DNA of 64,000 nucleotides from Betaproteobacteria bacterium (GTDB lineage: Bacteria; Pseudomonadota; Gammaproteobacteria; Burkholderiales; Casimicrobiaceae), in assembly GCA_016716425.1 (NCBI GenBank), contig JADJWJ010000010.1:62001-126000 (forward strand), in the 5' to 3' direction. A model generated the notes under the pieces. That model was not told where the DNA came from and searched no databases. It saw only the letters and a list, made by a program, of their open reading frames with translations. Of this stretch, positions 37,742 to 44,424 are shown one piece after another; position 1 is the first letter of the stretch; every line of letters begins with the position of its first letter. The position numbers and the translations under genes were made by a program.

Positions 37742-37882
37742 GGCGTGACCTTCGGTGCGGTGCGGAATGGCGGGTGCGCGAAATCGTAGCAAACCGGGTG
37801 CGCCGCGGGTGCGGCTTGCCCGCCCCGGCCGATTTGGATACGCTCGGCCGAGTCCCCCCGCCAACGCCGTCTCCCGCACCCG

Positions 37883-38428
37883 ATGGGCCATCGGTTATCC
37901 AAAATCGTCACCCGCACCGGCGACGCCGGCACCACCGGCCTGGCCGATGGCTCGCGCGTGCCCAAGGACGCGCCGCGGATCGCCGCGATCGGTACTGTCG
38001 ACGAGCTCAACTCGTCCATCGGCGTGCTGCTGGCCGAGCCGGTGCCGCCGGACGTCGCCCTGTGCCTGGTCGCGGTCCAGCACGATCTCTTCGACCTGGG
38101 CGGCGAGCTGTCGATCCCGGGCGCCTGCCTGGTCACCGACGAGCACGTCGCGCGCATCGAGGCCGCCGTCGAGCGCTTCAACGCCGACCTGCCGCCGCTG
38201 AAGGAGTTCATCCTGCCGGGTGGCGCACGCTCCGCCGCGCTCGCGCACGTCGCCCGCACCGTGTGCCGGCGCGCCGAGCGCACGCTGATCGCGGCGGCCG
38301 CGACGGAGGCGATCGGCGAGCGCGCGCGCATCTACACGAATCGACTCTCCGACCTTCTGTTCGTGCTCGCGCGCGTCCTCAACCGCGCCGCCGGCCGGGA
38401 CGACGTGCTCTGGCGCAAGCAGCGCTGA
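37883..38428 (+). CDS. Cob(I)alamin adenosyltransferase, PduO type
   Basis: Transfers the adenosyl group from ATP to cob(I)alamin to make coenzyme B12 (181 residues, trimeric family). The N-terminal ATP motif SKIVTRTGDAGTTGLADGSR (about residues 6-25), the DLFDLGGELSIPG segment (about 70-82) and CRRAERTL with the conserved arginine and glutamate near the active site are seen. It lies seven bases upstream of an ECF sigma factor gene. No other cobalamin gene is in the window. It could serve methylmalonyl-CoA mutase or another B12 enzyme. Confidence 0.92.
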   Translation: MGHRLSKIVTRTGDAGTTGLADGSRVPKDAPRIAAIGTVDELNSSIGVLLAEPVPPDVALCLVAVQHDLFDLGGELSIPGACLVTDEHVARIEAAVERFNADLPPLKEFILPGGARSAALAHVARTVCRRAERTLIAAAATEAIGERARIYTNRLSDLLFVLARVLNRAAGRDDVLWRKQR

Positions 38429-38435
38429 CACGCCG

Positions 38436-39035
38436 GTGGCCGTCGCGCCCTCCTCGGAACGCAACGCACGCCTGGCGCAGTTGCTGTCGCGCGTCGCGCT
38501 GGGCGACCAGGCCGCCTTCGGCGACCTGTACGGCGCGACGTCGGCGCATCTGTACGGTGCCGCCCTGCGCATCCTGAGGGACGCGGCCGCCGCGGAGGAG
38601 ATCCTGCAGGAGGCTTACGTCAACGTCTGGCACCACGCCGGATCCTACGAGGCCGCGAAGAGCCAGCCGCTGACGTGGCTCACGACGATCGTGCGCAACC
38701 GCTGCCTCGACCAGGTCCGGCGGCGCGAGCTCGCGACGGTGCCCCTGACGCCCGAGGACGACGACGCGCCCAGGCACGAGTTGCCTTCCGACGCGATGAC
38801 GCCCGCCGAGATGCTGCAGGCCGGCGCGGAGGCTGCGTCCGTCCGCGACTGCATGGAGGCGCTCGACGCCGGTCCGAAGCAGGCGATCGCCCTCGCGTTC
38901 TACCGGGGGTTGTCGCACGCAGAACTCGCCGCTCACCTGCGCGCGCCGCTCGGCACCGTGAAGTCGTGGGTGCGCCGCGCGCTCGCGCGCATGAAGAACT
39001 GCCTCGATCGCGCCGGCGACGCGCGCACCGAATGA
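38436..39035 (+). CDS. ECF-type RNA polymerase sigma factor
   Basis: A 199-residue sigma-70 family regulator. Region 2 (about residues 30-97) contains LYGAALRILRDAAAAEEILQ EAYVNVW and WLTTIVRNRCLDQVRRRE; region 4 (about 140-190) contains AIALAFYRGLSHAELAAHLR APLGTVKSWVRRALARMK. The GTG start follows the adenosyltransferase stop by seven bases. Its stop overlaps the ATG of the anti-sigma gene (ATGA), the standard sigma/anti-sigma arrangement. The pair probably responds to an envelope or oxidative signal. Confidence 0.92.
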   Translation: MAVAPSSERNARLAQLLSRVALGDQAAFGDLYGATSAHLYGAALRILRDAAAAEEILQEAYVNVWHHAGSYEAAKSQPLTWLTTIVRNRCLDQVRRRELATVPLTPEDDDAPRHELPSDAMTPAEMLQAGAEAASVRDCMEALDAGPKQAIALAFYRGLSHAELAAHLRAPLGTVKSWVRRALARMKNCLDRAGDARTE

Positions 39036-39745
39036 ACCTGTCCCGGCCCGACCGCGAGCCCCGCCTCGACGCGCTCGCCGCCGAGTACGTGCTTGGTACG
39101 CTGCCGGTTCGCGCGCGTCTGCGCCTCGCCCGCATCGCGCAGACCGACACCGCGGTGGCCGCCGCGATCCGGGGCTGGGAGCAGCGGCTGTCGCCGTTCG
39201 CGGAAGCCGCGCCGCCGGTCACGCCGCCGCCCCGGGTCTGGCGCGTCGTCGCCCTGCGCCTCGGCCTGGAGCCGGTACGGCCGGCGGCGCCCGGGCCGTG
39301 GTGGACCCGCGTCGGCGTCTGGCGCGGCTTCGCCGTGGCGAGCCTGGCCGCCGCGCTGGTACTCGGCACCGCACTGCTCGCGCCACCCCCGGAGGCTCCA
39401 AGGCAGCCGATCGTCGTCGTCCTGGCCGGAGCCGATGCGCGGCCGGCGCTGATCGCGACCGTCGCGCGCGACAGCCGGACGCTGACCGTCAAGGCCGTCG
39501 GCGGCACCCCGGTGCCCACCGACAAGTCGCTGGAACTGTGGCTGCTGCCCGACGGCGCGGCGCCCAGGTCGCTCGGCGCGATCCCGGCGACGGGCATGGG
39601 CCAGTTGCGGCTGCCGGCCGCGGCGGACGTCGCCCTGAACGGCGTTCCGGCGCTCGCGATCACGCTCGAGCAGGGCGGCGGTTCGACGGCGGGTGCGCCG
39701 CAGGGACCGGTGCTCTACACGGGTCGCGTCGAGCGGCTGTACTAG
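39032..39745 (+). CDS. Anti-sigma factor with RskA-type C-terminal domain
   Basis: A 237-residue membrane protein. The N-terminal zinc-free anti-sigma region (about residues 1-70, including LAAEYVLGTLPVRARLRLAR) is followed by a single transmembrane helix (FAVASLAAALVLGTALLAPP, about 100-119). The periplasmic domain is of the anti-sigma-K/RskA type, with DKSLELWLLPDGAAPRSLGA and GVPALAITLEQGGG. It holds the ECF sigma factor inactive at the membrane. Start/stop overlap with the sigma gene supports coupled expression. It ends just before a strong bidirectional terminator. Confidence 0.88.
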   Translation: MNLSRPDREPRLDALAAEYVLGTLPVRARLRLARIAQTDTAVAAAIRGWEQRLSPFAEAAPPVTPPPRVWRVVALRLGLEPVRPAAPGPWWTRVGVWRGFAVASLAAALVLGTALLAPPPEAPRQPIVVVLAGADARPALIATVARDSRTLTVKAVGGTPVPTDKSLELWLLPDGAAPRSLGAIPATGMGQLRLPAAADVALNGVPALAITLEQGGGSTAGAPQGPVLYTGRVERLY

Positions 39746-39772
39746 GGACGCGTCCGCGTGCCAGCCGGAATG

Positions 39773-39808
39773 GCGAAGGGCCGGGCGCCCTCGCGCCCGG
39801 CCCTTCGC
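39773..39808. terminator. Bidirectional terminator hairpin between convergent genes
   Basis: GCGAAGGGCCGGGCGC (39773-39788) and its perfect complement GCGCCCGGCCCTTCGC (39793-39808) form a 16-bp stem with a four-base loop between the anti-sigma gene (plus) and the small exported protein gene (minus). A U-tract is absent on both sides, but position and strength favour transcription termination. Confidence 0.75.
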
Positions 39809-39822
39809 TGCTGCAGTTGCGG

Positions 39823-40119
39823 TCAGCCGCGCGAGCGCCAGGTCGCCGGCTGGTACTGACCCGTCGCCGTGGTGGACCGGCTGCGCGTGGCGACGACCTC
39901 GATCGTGCCGGGAAGGATCGCGACCTCGGTCGGCGCGAACACCGGCGCGCGTGCGTCGACGTGCGGCGTCTGCGTGGGCTCGGCGGGATGCATCGTCGCC
40001 GGCGCGACGACGGCAAGGCCGAACGTGGCGGCAGCGGCGAAGGCCGCCGCAAGGCCGAACACCGGCCGCAGCGCGCGTGCGCGGCGGGGGAAGCGGTACT
40101 TGGTCGTCGTATGCATCAT
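39823..40119 (-). CDS. Small exported or membrane-anchored hypothetical protein
   Basis: A 98-residue protein with a basic N-terminus (KYRFPRRARALRP) and a hydrophobic segment VFGLAAAFAAAATFGLAVVA (about residues 20-39). A Pro/Thr-rich mature part of about 55 residues follows, containing VFAPTEVAILPGTIEVVATR. I do not recognise a family. The gene is monocistronic, convergent to the sigma/anti-sigma pair, and ends at the shared terminator. It could be a target or accessory of the ECF system, but nothing in the sequence proves this. The ATG one codon later is an alternative start. Confidence 0.6.
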   Translation of the reverse strand: MMHTTTKYRFPRRARALRPVFGLAAAFAAAATFGLAVVAPATMHPAEPTQTPHVDARAPVFAPTEVAILPGTIEVVATRSRSTTATGQYQPATWRSRG

Positions 40120-40370
40120 GGCGTCCTCGTGGTTGCGGTGGCGTTCGGCGCCTCGACCGTCATCGCGTGACGTGGTCCGGCGCTCCTGACCCGTTGGATG
40201 CGGCGTCCGGAGATTTCGGATTCACCGGTGGCGGCCCGCGGGGTCAGGTGTCGAGGCGATTCTGGCCGGCGCGCATGACGCCCTCAAGTCGCATGCGACG
40301 AAGCGGCGGGAAGGGCCGCCAGAGCCGCACCGGCGGCGACGAAGCGCGCGGTGCGGGAAGCCGCAGACGG
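40120..40370. other. 251-base spacer without a recognised gene
   Basis: The spacer lies between the end of cysS and the start of the small exported protein gene, both on the minus strand. It contains GATTCACCGGTGGCGGCCCG (40210-40229), which recalls the core of family D, but no inverted partner was seen. No promoter or RNA gene was recognised with confidence. Confidence 0.5.
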
Positions 40371-41759
40371 CTACCGCGCCTTCAGCCGGTAGCCTTCGGG
40401 CTGGTCTTCCATATCCCAACCGGCCGCCGCGAGTTCGGCGCGCAGCCGGTCCGCGTCGGACCACTGCCTGGCGCGCCGGGCCGCGGCCCGCGCGTCGGCC
40501 AGCGCCCGGATTTCCGGCGGAACCGGCACCTCGCGCGGCACCCAGCCGGCCAGGCCCAGTCCCAGCACCTCGTCGAACTTCACGAGCGTGGCGCGCTTCG
40601 CCGGCGCCGGCAGGTCGCCGCGCAGCACGTCCCACGCCACGGCCAGCGCGCGCGGCACGTTGAGGTCGTCGTTGAGCTCGCCGGTAAACCGCGCGACGCT
40701 CCCCGCATCGGGCGCCGCGGGCGGCTCGGCGCGCAGCGCGTACACGCCGTTGCGCATCCGGTCGAGCGCGGTCGCGGCCGCGTCCATCGCGTCCCACGAG
40801 AAGCTCATCTGCGTCCGGTAGTGCGCGGTCAGGCACAGGTAGCGGTAGACCAGCGGATCGTAGCCGCGTTCCTGCAGCGACTGCACGCGCAGGAACTCGC
40901 CGGCCGACTTCGCCATCTTCGCGTTGTCGAGCAGCAGGAAGTAGCCGTGCATCCAGAAGTTGGCGAGCCGCGTGCCCACGCGCGCCTCGGTCTGCGCGAT
41001 CTCGTTGGTGTGGTGGACCGGGATGTGGTCCTCGCCGCCGCAGTGGATGTCGAAGTAGTCGCCCAGGTACTTCTGCGCCATCGCCGAGCACTCGATGTGC
41101 CAGCCGGGGAAACCCCTCCCCCACGGGCTGTCCCACTCCATCTGCCGCTGCTGCCCGGGCGGCGAGAACTTCCACAGCGCAAAGTCGGTCGGCCGCCGCT
41201 TCTCGCCGACGTCGACGCGCCGGCCGGCGTCGAGGCCGTGGACGTCGAGCCGCGCGAGGTGGCCGTAGTCCGGCTGCCTCGCCGTGTCGAAGTACACGCC
41301 GTCGGACGTCGTGTACGTGTAGCCGTTGCGCTCGAGGTCGGCGATGAACTCGATCTGCTCGCGGATGTGGTCGGTCGCGCGGCACAGCACGGTGGCGTCC
41401 TCGATGTTCAGGCGCGCGAGGTTCTCGCGGAAGTCGTCGGTGTAGAGCTGCGCGATCTCCCACGCGGTCTTGCCGGTGCGCCGCGCGCCCTTCTCCATCT
41501 TGTCCTCGCCGGTGTCGGCGTCCGACGTCAGGTGGCCGACGTCGGTGACGTTCATCACGTGCCGGACCGCGTAGCCGTTCCAGCGCAGCACGCGCTTCAA
41601 GATGTCCTCGAACAGGAACGTGCGGAAGTTGCCGATGTGCTGGTAGTCGTAGACGGTGGGCCCGCACGTGTAGACGCCGACCGGGCCCGCCGGGTCGAGC
41701 GGCTCGAACCGGCGCAGCGTGCGCGTGTAGTTGTCGTAGAGGGTAAGCGGAGCGGGCAT
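40371..41759 (-). CDS. cysS: Cysteinyl-tRNA synthetase
   Basis: Charges tRNA-Cys (462 residues). Class I signatures are the HIGN motif at 41-44 and KMAKS (instead of KMSKS) at 281-285. Zinc ligands are likely Cys32, Cys224, a His at 249-250 and Glu253 (IHCGGEDHIPVHHTNE). The sequence NVTDVGHLTSDADTGEDKME (about 70-89) marks the CysS type with an insertion after the TD motif, not the TDIDDKII type I recall for most betaproteobacteria, so horizontal origin is possible. A GAAGG ribosome binding site lies six bases before the ATG. The 5' leader holds a poly-cysteine leader peptide and an intrinsic terminator. Confidence 0.95.
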   Translation of the reverse strand: MPAPLTLYDNYTRTLRRFEPLDPAGPVGVYTCGPTVYDYQHIGNFRTFLFEDILKRVLRWNGYAVRHVMNVTDVGHLTSDADTGEDKMEKGARRTGKTAWEIAQLYTDDFRENLARLNIEDATVLCRATDHIREQIEFIADLERNGYTYTTSDGVYFDTARQPDYGHLARLDVHGLDAGRRVDVGEKRRPTDFALWKFSPPGQQRQMEWDSPWGRGFPGWHIECSAMAQKYLGDYFDIHCGGEDHIPVHHTNEIAQTEARVGTRLANFWMHGYFLLLDNAKMAKSAGEFLRVQSLQERGYDPLVYRYLCLTAHYRTQMSFSWDAMDAAATALDRMRNGVYALRAEPPAAPDAGSVARFTGELNDDLNVPRALAVAWDVLRGDLPAPAKRATLVKFDEVLGLGLAGWVPREVPVPPEIRALADARAAARRARQWSDADRLRAELAAAGWDMEDQPEGYRLKAR

Positions 41760-41770
41760 CGGTTGCCTTC

Positions 41771-41808
41771 GGAAACGAAAAAGCCGCCGGGGCGAAACCG
41801 GCGGCTTT
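41771..41808 (-). terminator. Intrinsic terminator in the cysS leader (attenuator)
   Basis: On the minus strand AAAGCCGCCGG (41808-41798), loop TTTCGCC, CCGGCGGCTTT (41790-41780) and then TTCGTTT form a perfect 11-bp stem with a U-rich tail, a textbook intrinsic terminator. It lies 19 bases beyond the leader peptide stop and 11 bases before the cysS ATG. There is no other minus-strand gene upstream for it to terminate, because arnT next door is on the plus strand. The leader segment TGGCGGC (41854-41848) can pair with GCCGCCG of the 5' arm (six Watson-Crick pairs plus one G-U) as a competing antiterminator. Confidence 0.8.
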
Positions 41809-41827
41809 GCGGACGGCGATGCGACCG

Positions 41828-41902
41828 TCAGGCCCGTGTACGCGGGCGCCGCCACTGGCGCACGGACGGACAACAGCAGCGGCGCTGGAACGTGGATCGC
41901 AT
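41828..41902 (-). CDS. Poly-cysteine leader peptide upstream of cysS
   Basis: A 24-residue frame starts MRSTFQRR, has Cys9-Cys10-Cys11 (codons TGC TGT TGT, 41878-41870) and ends PSVRQWRRPRTRA. Cysteine is rare and TGT is uncommon in this GC-rich genome. The stop codon lies 19 bases before a perfect intrinsic terminator, which in turn lies just upstream of cysS. The spacing matches classical ribosome-mediated attenuation: a ribosome stalled on the Cys codons leaves the antiterminator segment free, while one reaching the stop covers it. There is no clear ribosome binding site; translation may be leaderless if the promoter at 41912-41939 is real. This is an inference from arrangement. Confidence 0.65.
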   Translation of the reverse strand: MRSTFQRRCCCPSVRQWRRPRTRA

Positions 41903-41911
41903 CGGTTCGAT

Positions 41912-41939
41912 GGTATGCGCAAACCCCCTCGCCACGCAA
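41912..41939 (-). promoter_or_regulatory. Weak candidate promoter for the cysS leader
   Basis: On the minus strand TTGCGT (41939-41934), a 16-base spacer and CATACC (41917-41912) are the best boxes upstream of the leader peptide. They would place the transcript start within a few bases of its ATG, giving a leaderless leader peptide. The match is weak. Confidence 0.3.
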
Positions 41940-41969
41940 GGTCGCGGGGAGCGCGCGAGGGCGGCGCGG

Positions 41970-41975
41970 TAGAAT
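41970..41975 (+). promoter_or_regulatory. Candidate -10 box of the arn operon
   Basis: TAGAAT in the context GCGGTAGAATGCGG lies 27 bases before the arnT GTG. The same GGTAGAATG context occurs before the decarboxylase gene at 48252-48257. No clear -35 was seen, so activation by a regulator is possible. Confidence 0.4.
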
Positions 41976-42001
41976 GCGGCGCCGACCCCGCCCGCCTTCA
42001 C

Positions 42002-43711
42002 GTGTCCGTTTCCCCCGCGCCGCCCGCCACGTCCTCCGCACTGTCCCGCCGTGCGTGGTCGGCGATCGCGGCGATCGTCGCGGTCGCGTGGTTCGCCGGT
42101 CTCGACGCGCGCCGGCTGCAGCATGCGGACGAAGGCCGCTACGCGGAGATCGCGCGCGAGATGGCGGTCAGCGGCGACTGGGTGACGCCGCGCCTGAACG
42201 ACCTCAAGTACTTCGAGAAGCCGCCGCTCCAGTACTGGCTGGGCGCGGCGACGTTCGACGCGCTGGGCGTCGACGAGTGGACGGCCCGGCTGCCGGTGGC
42301 GCTGGCCGGGCTGCTGGCGGTCGTCGCCGTCGGGTTCACCGGCGCGCGGCTCGCCGGCGCCGACGCCGGGGCCTTCGCCGCGCTCGTGCTGGCCGGCAGC
42401 GTCTGGCACTCGGGTCTCGCGCACCTGCTGACGCTCGACTCGGCGCTGTCGTTCCTGCTCACGCTGGCGCTGTGCGCGTTCCTGCTCGCCCAGCGCCCGG
42501 CGCTGTCACCGTCGGCGCAGCGCAACTGGATGCTCGTCGCCTACGCCGCGGCCGCCGGCGCGACGCTGACGAAGGGCCTGGTGGCGCTCGTCATCCCGGG
42601 CGCCGCGCTGGTCCTCTATTCGGCGGTCACGCGCGACACCGGGCCTTGGCGCCGGCTGCACGCGCTGCCCGGCGTGCCGCTCTACCTCGCGCTGACGGCG
42701 CCGTGGTTCTTCGCGGTCGAGCACGCGAACCCGGGTTTCGCCCGCTTCTTCTTCGTGCGCGAGCACTTCGAGCGTTTCCTCACCGAGTCGCACAACCGCG
42801 GCGGCGAGTGGTGGTACTTCGTCCCGTGGTTCGTGCTCGGCATCATGCCGTGGCTGCTCGTCTGGGCGTGGACGCTGCCGCGGAGCTGGCGCGCGGCACC
42901 GGTCGCCGCCAACGGCTTCTCGTGGGAGCGCTTCTGCGTGGTCTGGGCCGCGTTCGTGTTCGCGTTCTTCAGCGCGTCCGGCTCCAAGCTGCCGTCCTAC
43001 ATCCTGCCCATGTTTCCGGCGCTAGCGCTGGTTCTGGGCTTCGAGCTGACGCGGCTGCCGGCGCGCACGCTGGCGTGGATCGCGCTGCCGCTCGCGGTGG
43101 GCGCGACGGCGTTCCTCGCGCTCTATCCGTTCGCGTACGCGTCGCTCGCGGCGGCGCTCGCCAGCGAGGACACGCCGGTGGCGATCTACGCGGCGTTCGG
43201 CCCGTGGTTCGCCACGGCGCTGGCCGCGTGGGGCGCCGGCGGCATCGCGGCCGTCGCGCTGTTCCGACGCGACACACCGCCGGGCAAGGCGTGGGGCATC
43301 GCCGCGCTTTCGCTGTCGATGCTGATCGGGCTGCAGGTGGCCCTCGTCGGCCACGACGCATGGGCGCGCGTGCGCTCGGCGCAGCCGATTCTCGCGGACG
43401 CCGAGCGCGCGAACGGCCAGCGGCTCGACCCGTCCTTTCCTGTCTACCAGGTCGCCGCCTATGACCAGACGCTGCCCTTCTACCTCGGCCGGCCGACGCC
43501 GCTGGTCGAGTACCGGGACGAGATGGGGCCGGGGCTCGACCTCGAACCGCACAAGGGGTACCACGAGGCAGCGTGGATCGAGGCGTGGAACGCCGCACCG
43601 CAGGCGTACGCGCTGATGGGCAGGGGTACCGCCGCCGGGCTCGCCGCCAAGGGCGTCCCGATGCGGGAGCTGGCCCGCGACCCGCGCCGCGTATTCGTCG
43701 CGCGCCGTTGA
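42002..43711 (+). CDS. arnT: Lipid A 4-amino-4-deoxy-L-arabinose transferase-like glycosyltransferase (ArnT)
   Basis: Polytopic inner-membrane GT83 enzyme (569 residues) that moves aminoarabinose from its undecaprenyl carrier to lipid A, lowering the negative charge of the outer membrane. The N-terminal periplasmic loop has the catalytic-site pattern ADEGRYAEIAREMAVSGDWV TPRLNDLKYFEKPPLQYWL (about residues 41-79). About twelve helices precede a soluble C-terminal domain. The GTG start is chosen because it precedes the first helix by about 15 residues and follows a TAGAAT box; the frame is open further upstream. First gene of the arn operon. Confidence 0.88.
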   Translation: MSVSPAPPATSSALSRRAWSAIAAIVAVAWFAGLDARRLQHADEGRYAEIAREMAVSGDWVTPRLNDLKYFEKPPLQYWLGAATFDALGVDEWTARLPVALAGLLAVVAVGFTGARLAGADAGAFAALVLAGSVWHSGLAHLLTLDSALSFLLTLALCAFLLAQRPALSPSAQRNWMLVAYAAAAGATLTKGLVALVIPGAALVLYSAVTRDTGPWRRLHALPGVPLYLALTAPWFFAVEHANPGFARFFFVREHFERFLTESHNRGGEWWYFVPWFVLGIMPWLLVWAWTLPRSWRAAPVAANGFSWERFCVVWAAFVFAFFSASGSKLPSYILPMFPALALVLGFELTRLPARTLAWIALPLAVGATAFLALYPFAYASLAAALASEDTPVAIYAAFGPWFATALAAWGAGGIAAVALFRRDTPPGKAWGIAALSLSMLIGLQVALVGHDAWARVRSAQPILADAERANGQRLDPSFPVYQVAAYDQTLPFYLGRPTPLVEYRDEMGPGLDLEPHKGYHEAAWIEAWNAAPQAYALMGRGTAAGLAAKGVPMRELARDPRRVFVARR

Positions 43712-43725
43712 TCGGAAACCATGCC

Positions 43726-44097
43726 ATGACCTGGTCCGCCTTCGCCTTCCTCATGACCGGCGTCGTCCTGAACGCCGGCGCACAGCTGCTGCTCAAGGCC
43801 GGCACCAACGCGCTCGGCGTGATCACGCTCACGCGCGACAACTGGTGGGACATGCTGTGGCGGATGGGCACGCAGGGCCACTTCGTCCTCGGCGTGACCT
43901 GCTACATGGTGAGTCTCGTCGTCTGGATCATGGGTCTGTCGCGGGTGCCCGTCTCGGTCGCGTACCCGATGCTGTCGCTGGGCTACGTGATCAACGCGGC
44001 GGCCGCGCACTACCTCTTCGGCGAGGTCGTGTCGGTCACGCGCTGGCTCGGCATCGGCTTCATCATTCTCGGCGTGTGGCTCGTCGCCCGGAACTGA
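43726..44097 (+). CDS. Small EamA/SMR-type membrane protein, probable aminoarabinose-lipid flippase subunit
   Basis: A 123-residue protein with four transmembrane helices. VLNAGAQLLLKAGTNALGVI (about residues 14-33) resembles the substrate helix of EmrE-like proteins. VSVAYPMLSLGYVINAAAAH YLFGE (about 76-100) and the final GFIILGVWLVARN are family-typical. Position between arnT and arnB suggests the role of ArnE/ArnF, which form a heterodimeric flippase for undecaprenyl-phospho-aminoarabinose. Here only one gene is present, so it would act as a homodimer or need a partner elsewhere. It starts 14 bases after arnT. Confidence 0.8.
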   Translation: MTWSAFAFLMTGVVLNAGAQLLLKAGTNALGVITLTRDNWWDMLWRMGTQGHFVLGVTCYMVSLVVWIMGLSRVPVSVAYPMLSLGYVINAAAAHYLFGEVVSVTRWLGIGFIILGVWLVARN

Positions 44098-44106
44098 AAT
44101 GACACG

Positions 44107-44418
44107 GCCCCCGCGCTCGCTGCCCCCCGGGACGGCCGATCGCGACTCGGCGAGTGGGCCCCCACGCTCGCTGCGCTCGCTGCCCCCCGGGACGCCCTCG
44201 TGCGCGGGGCGAAGCCCAGGCTCGCAGAGCGCGTCCGCGCGCGAGGGCGACGGCCGACACGCTGACGTGTGCACATCGTGCCTGTCCAAGGAGGCCGTGG
44301 CAGGTCAGTCGCTCGGGACGGCCCTTCGCGACTCGGCGAGTGGGCCCCCACGCTCGCTGCGCTCGCTGCCCCCCGAGGGGGCAGGTCAGTCGCTCGGGAC
44401 GGCCCTTCGCGACTGACG
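44107..44418. repeat. Cluster of inverted family C repeats in the arn operon
   Basis: At least three copies of the family C unit lie here in the orientation opposite to 22477-22637, with the core CCCCACGCTCGCTGCGCTCG CTGCCCCCC near 44160-44188 and 44346-44374 and a shorter one near 44110-44130. Associated GGTCAGTCGCTCGGGACGGC (44302-44321 and 44391-44405) is repeated. A stretch at 44200-44300 between the copies does not resemble the unit. The 327-base interval has no convincing gene; long frames across it are shadows. Confidence 0.85.
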
Positions 44419-44424
44419 TTACCG

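Noticed and set aside
41771..41808. Hairpin before cysS read as a terminator for a plus-strand transcript
   Set aside because: The T-rich tail follows the stem only on the minus strand, and no plus-strand gene ends before it.
40371..42041. Extended CysS frame starting near 42041
   Set aside because: The extra N-terminal residues are Arg/Pro-rich, cross the terminator hairpin and are not CysS-like; the ATG at 41759 has a ribosome binding site and the normal family start.
44098..44424. Possible small genes in the repeat cluster upstream of arnB
   Set aside because: All frames consist of repeated SLRSLPP-type translations of the family C unit.
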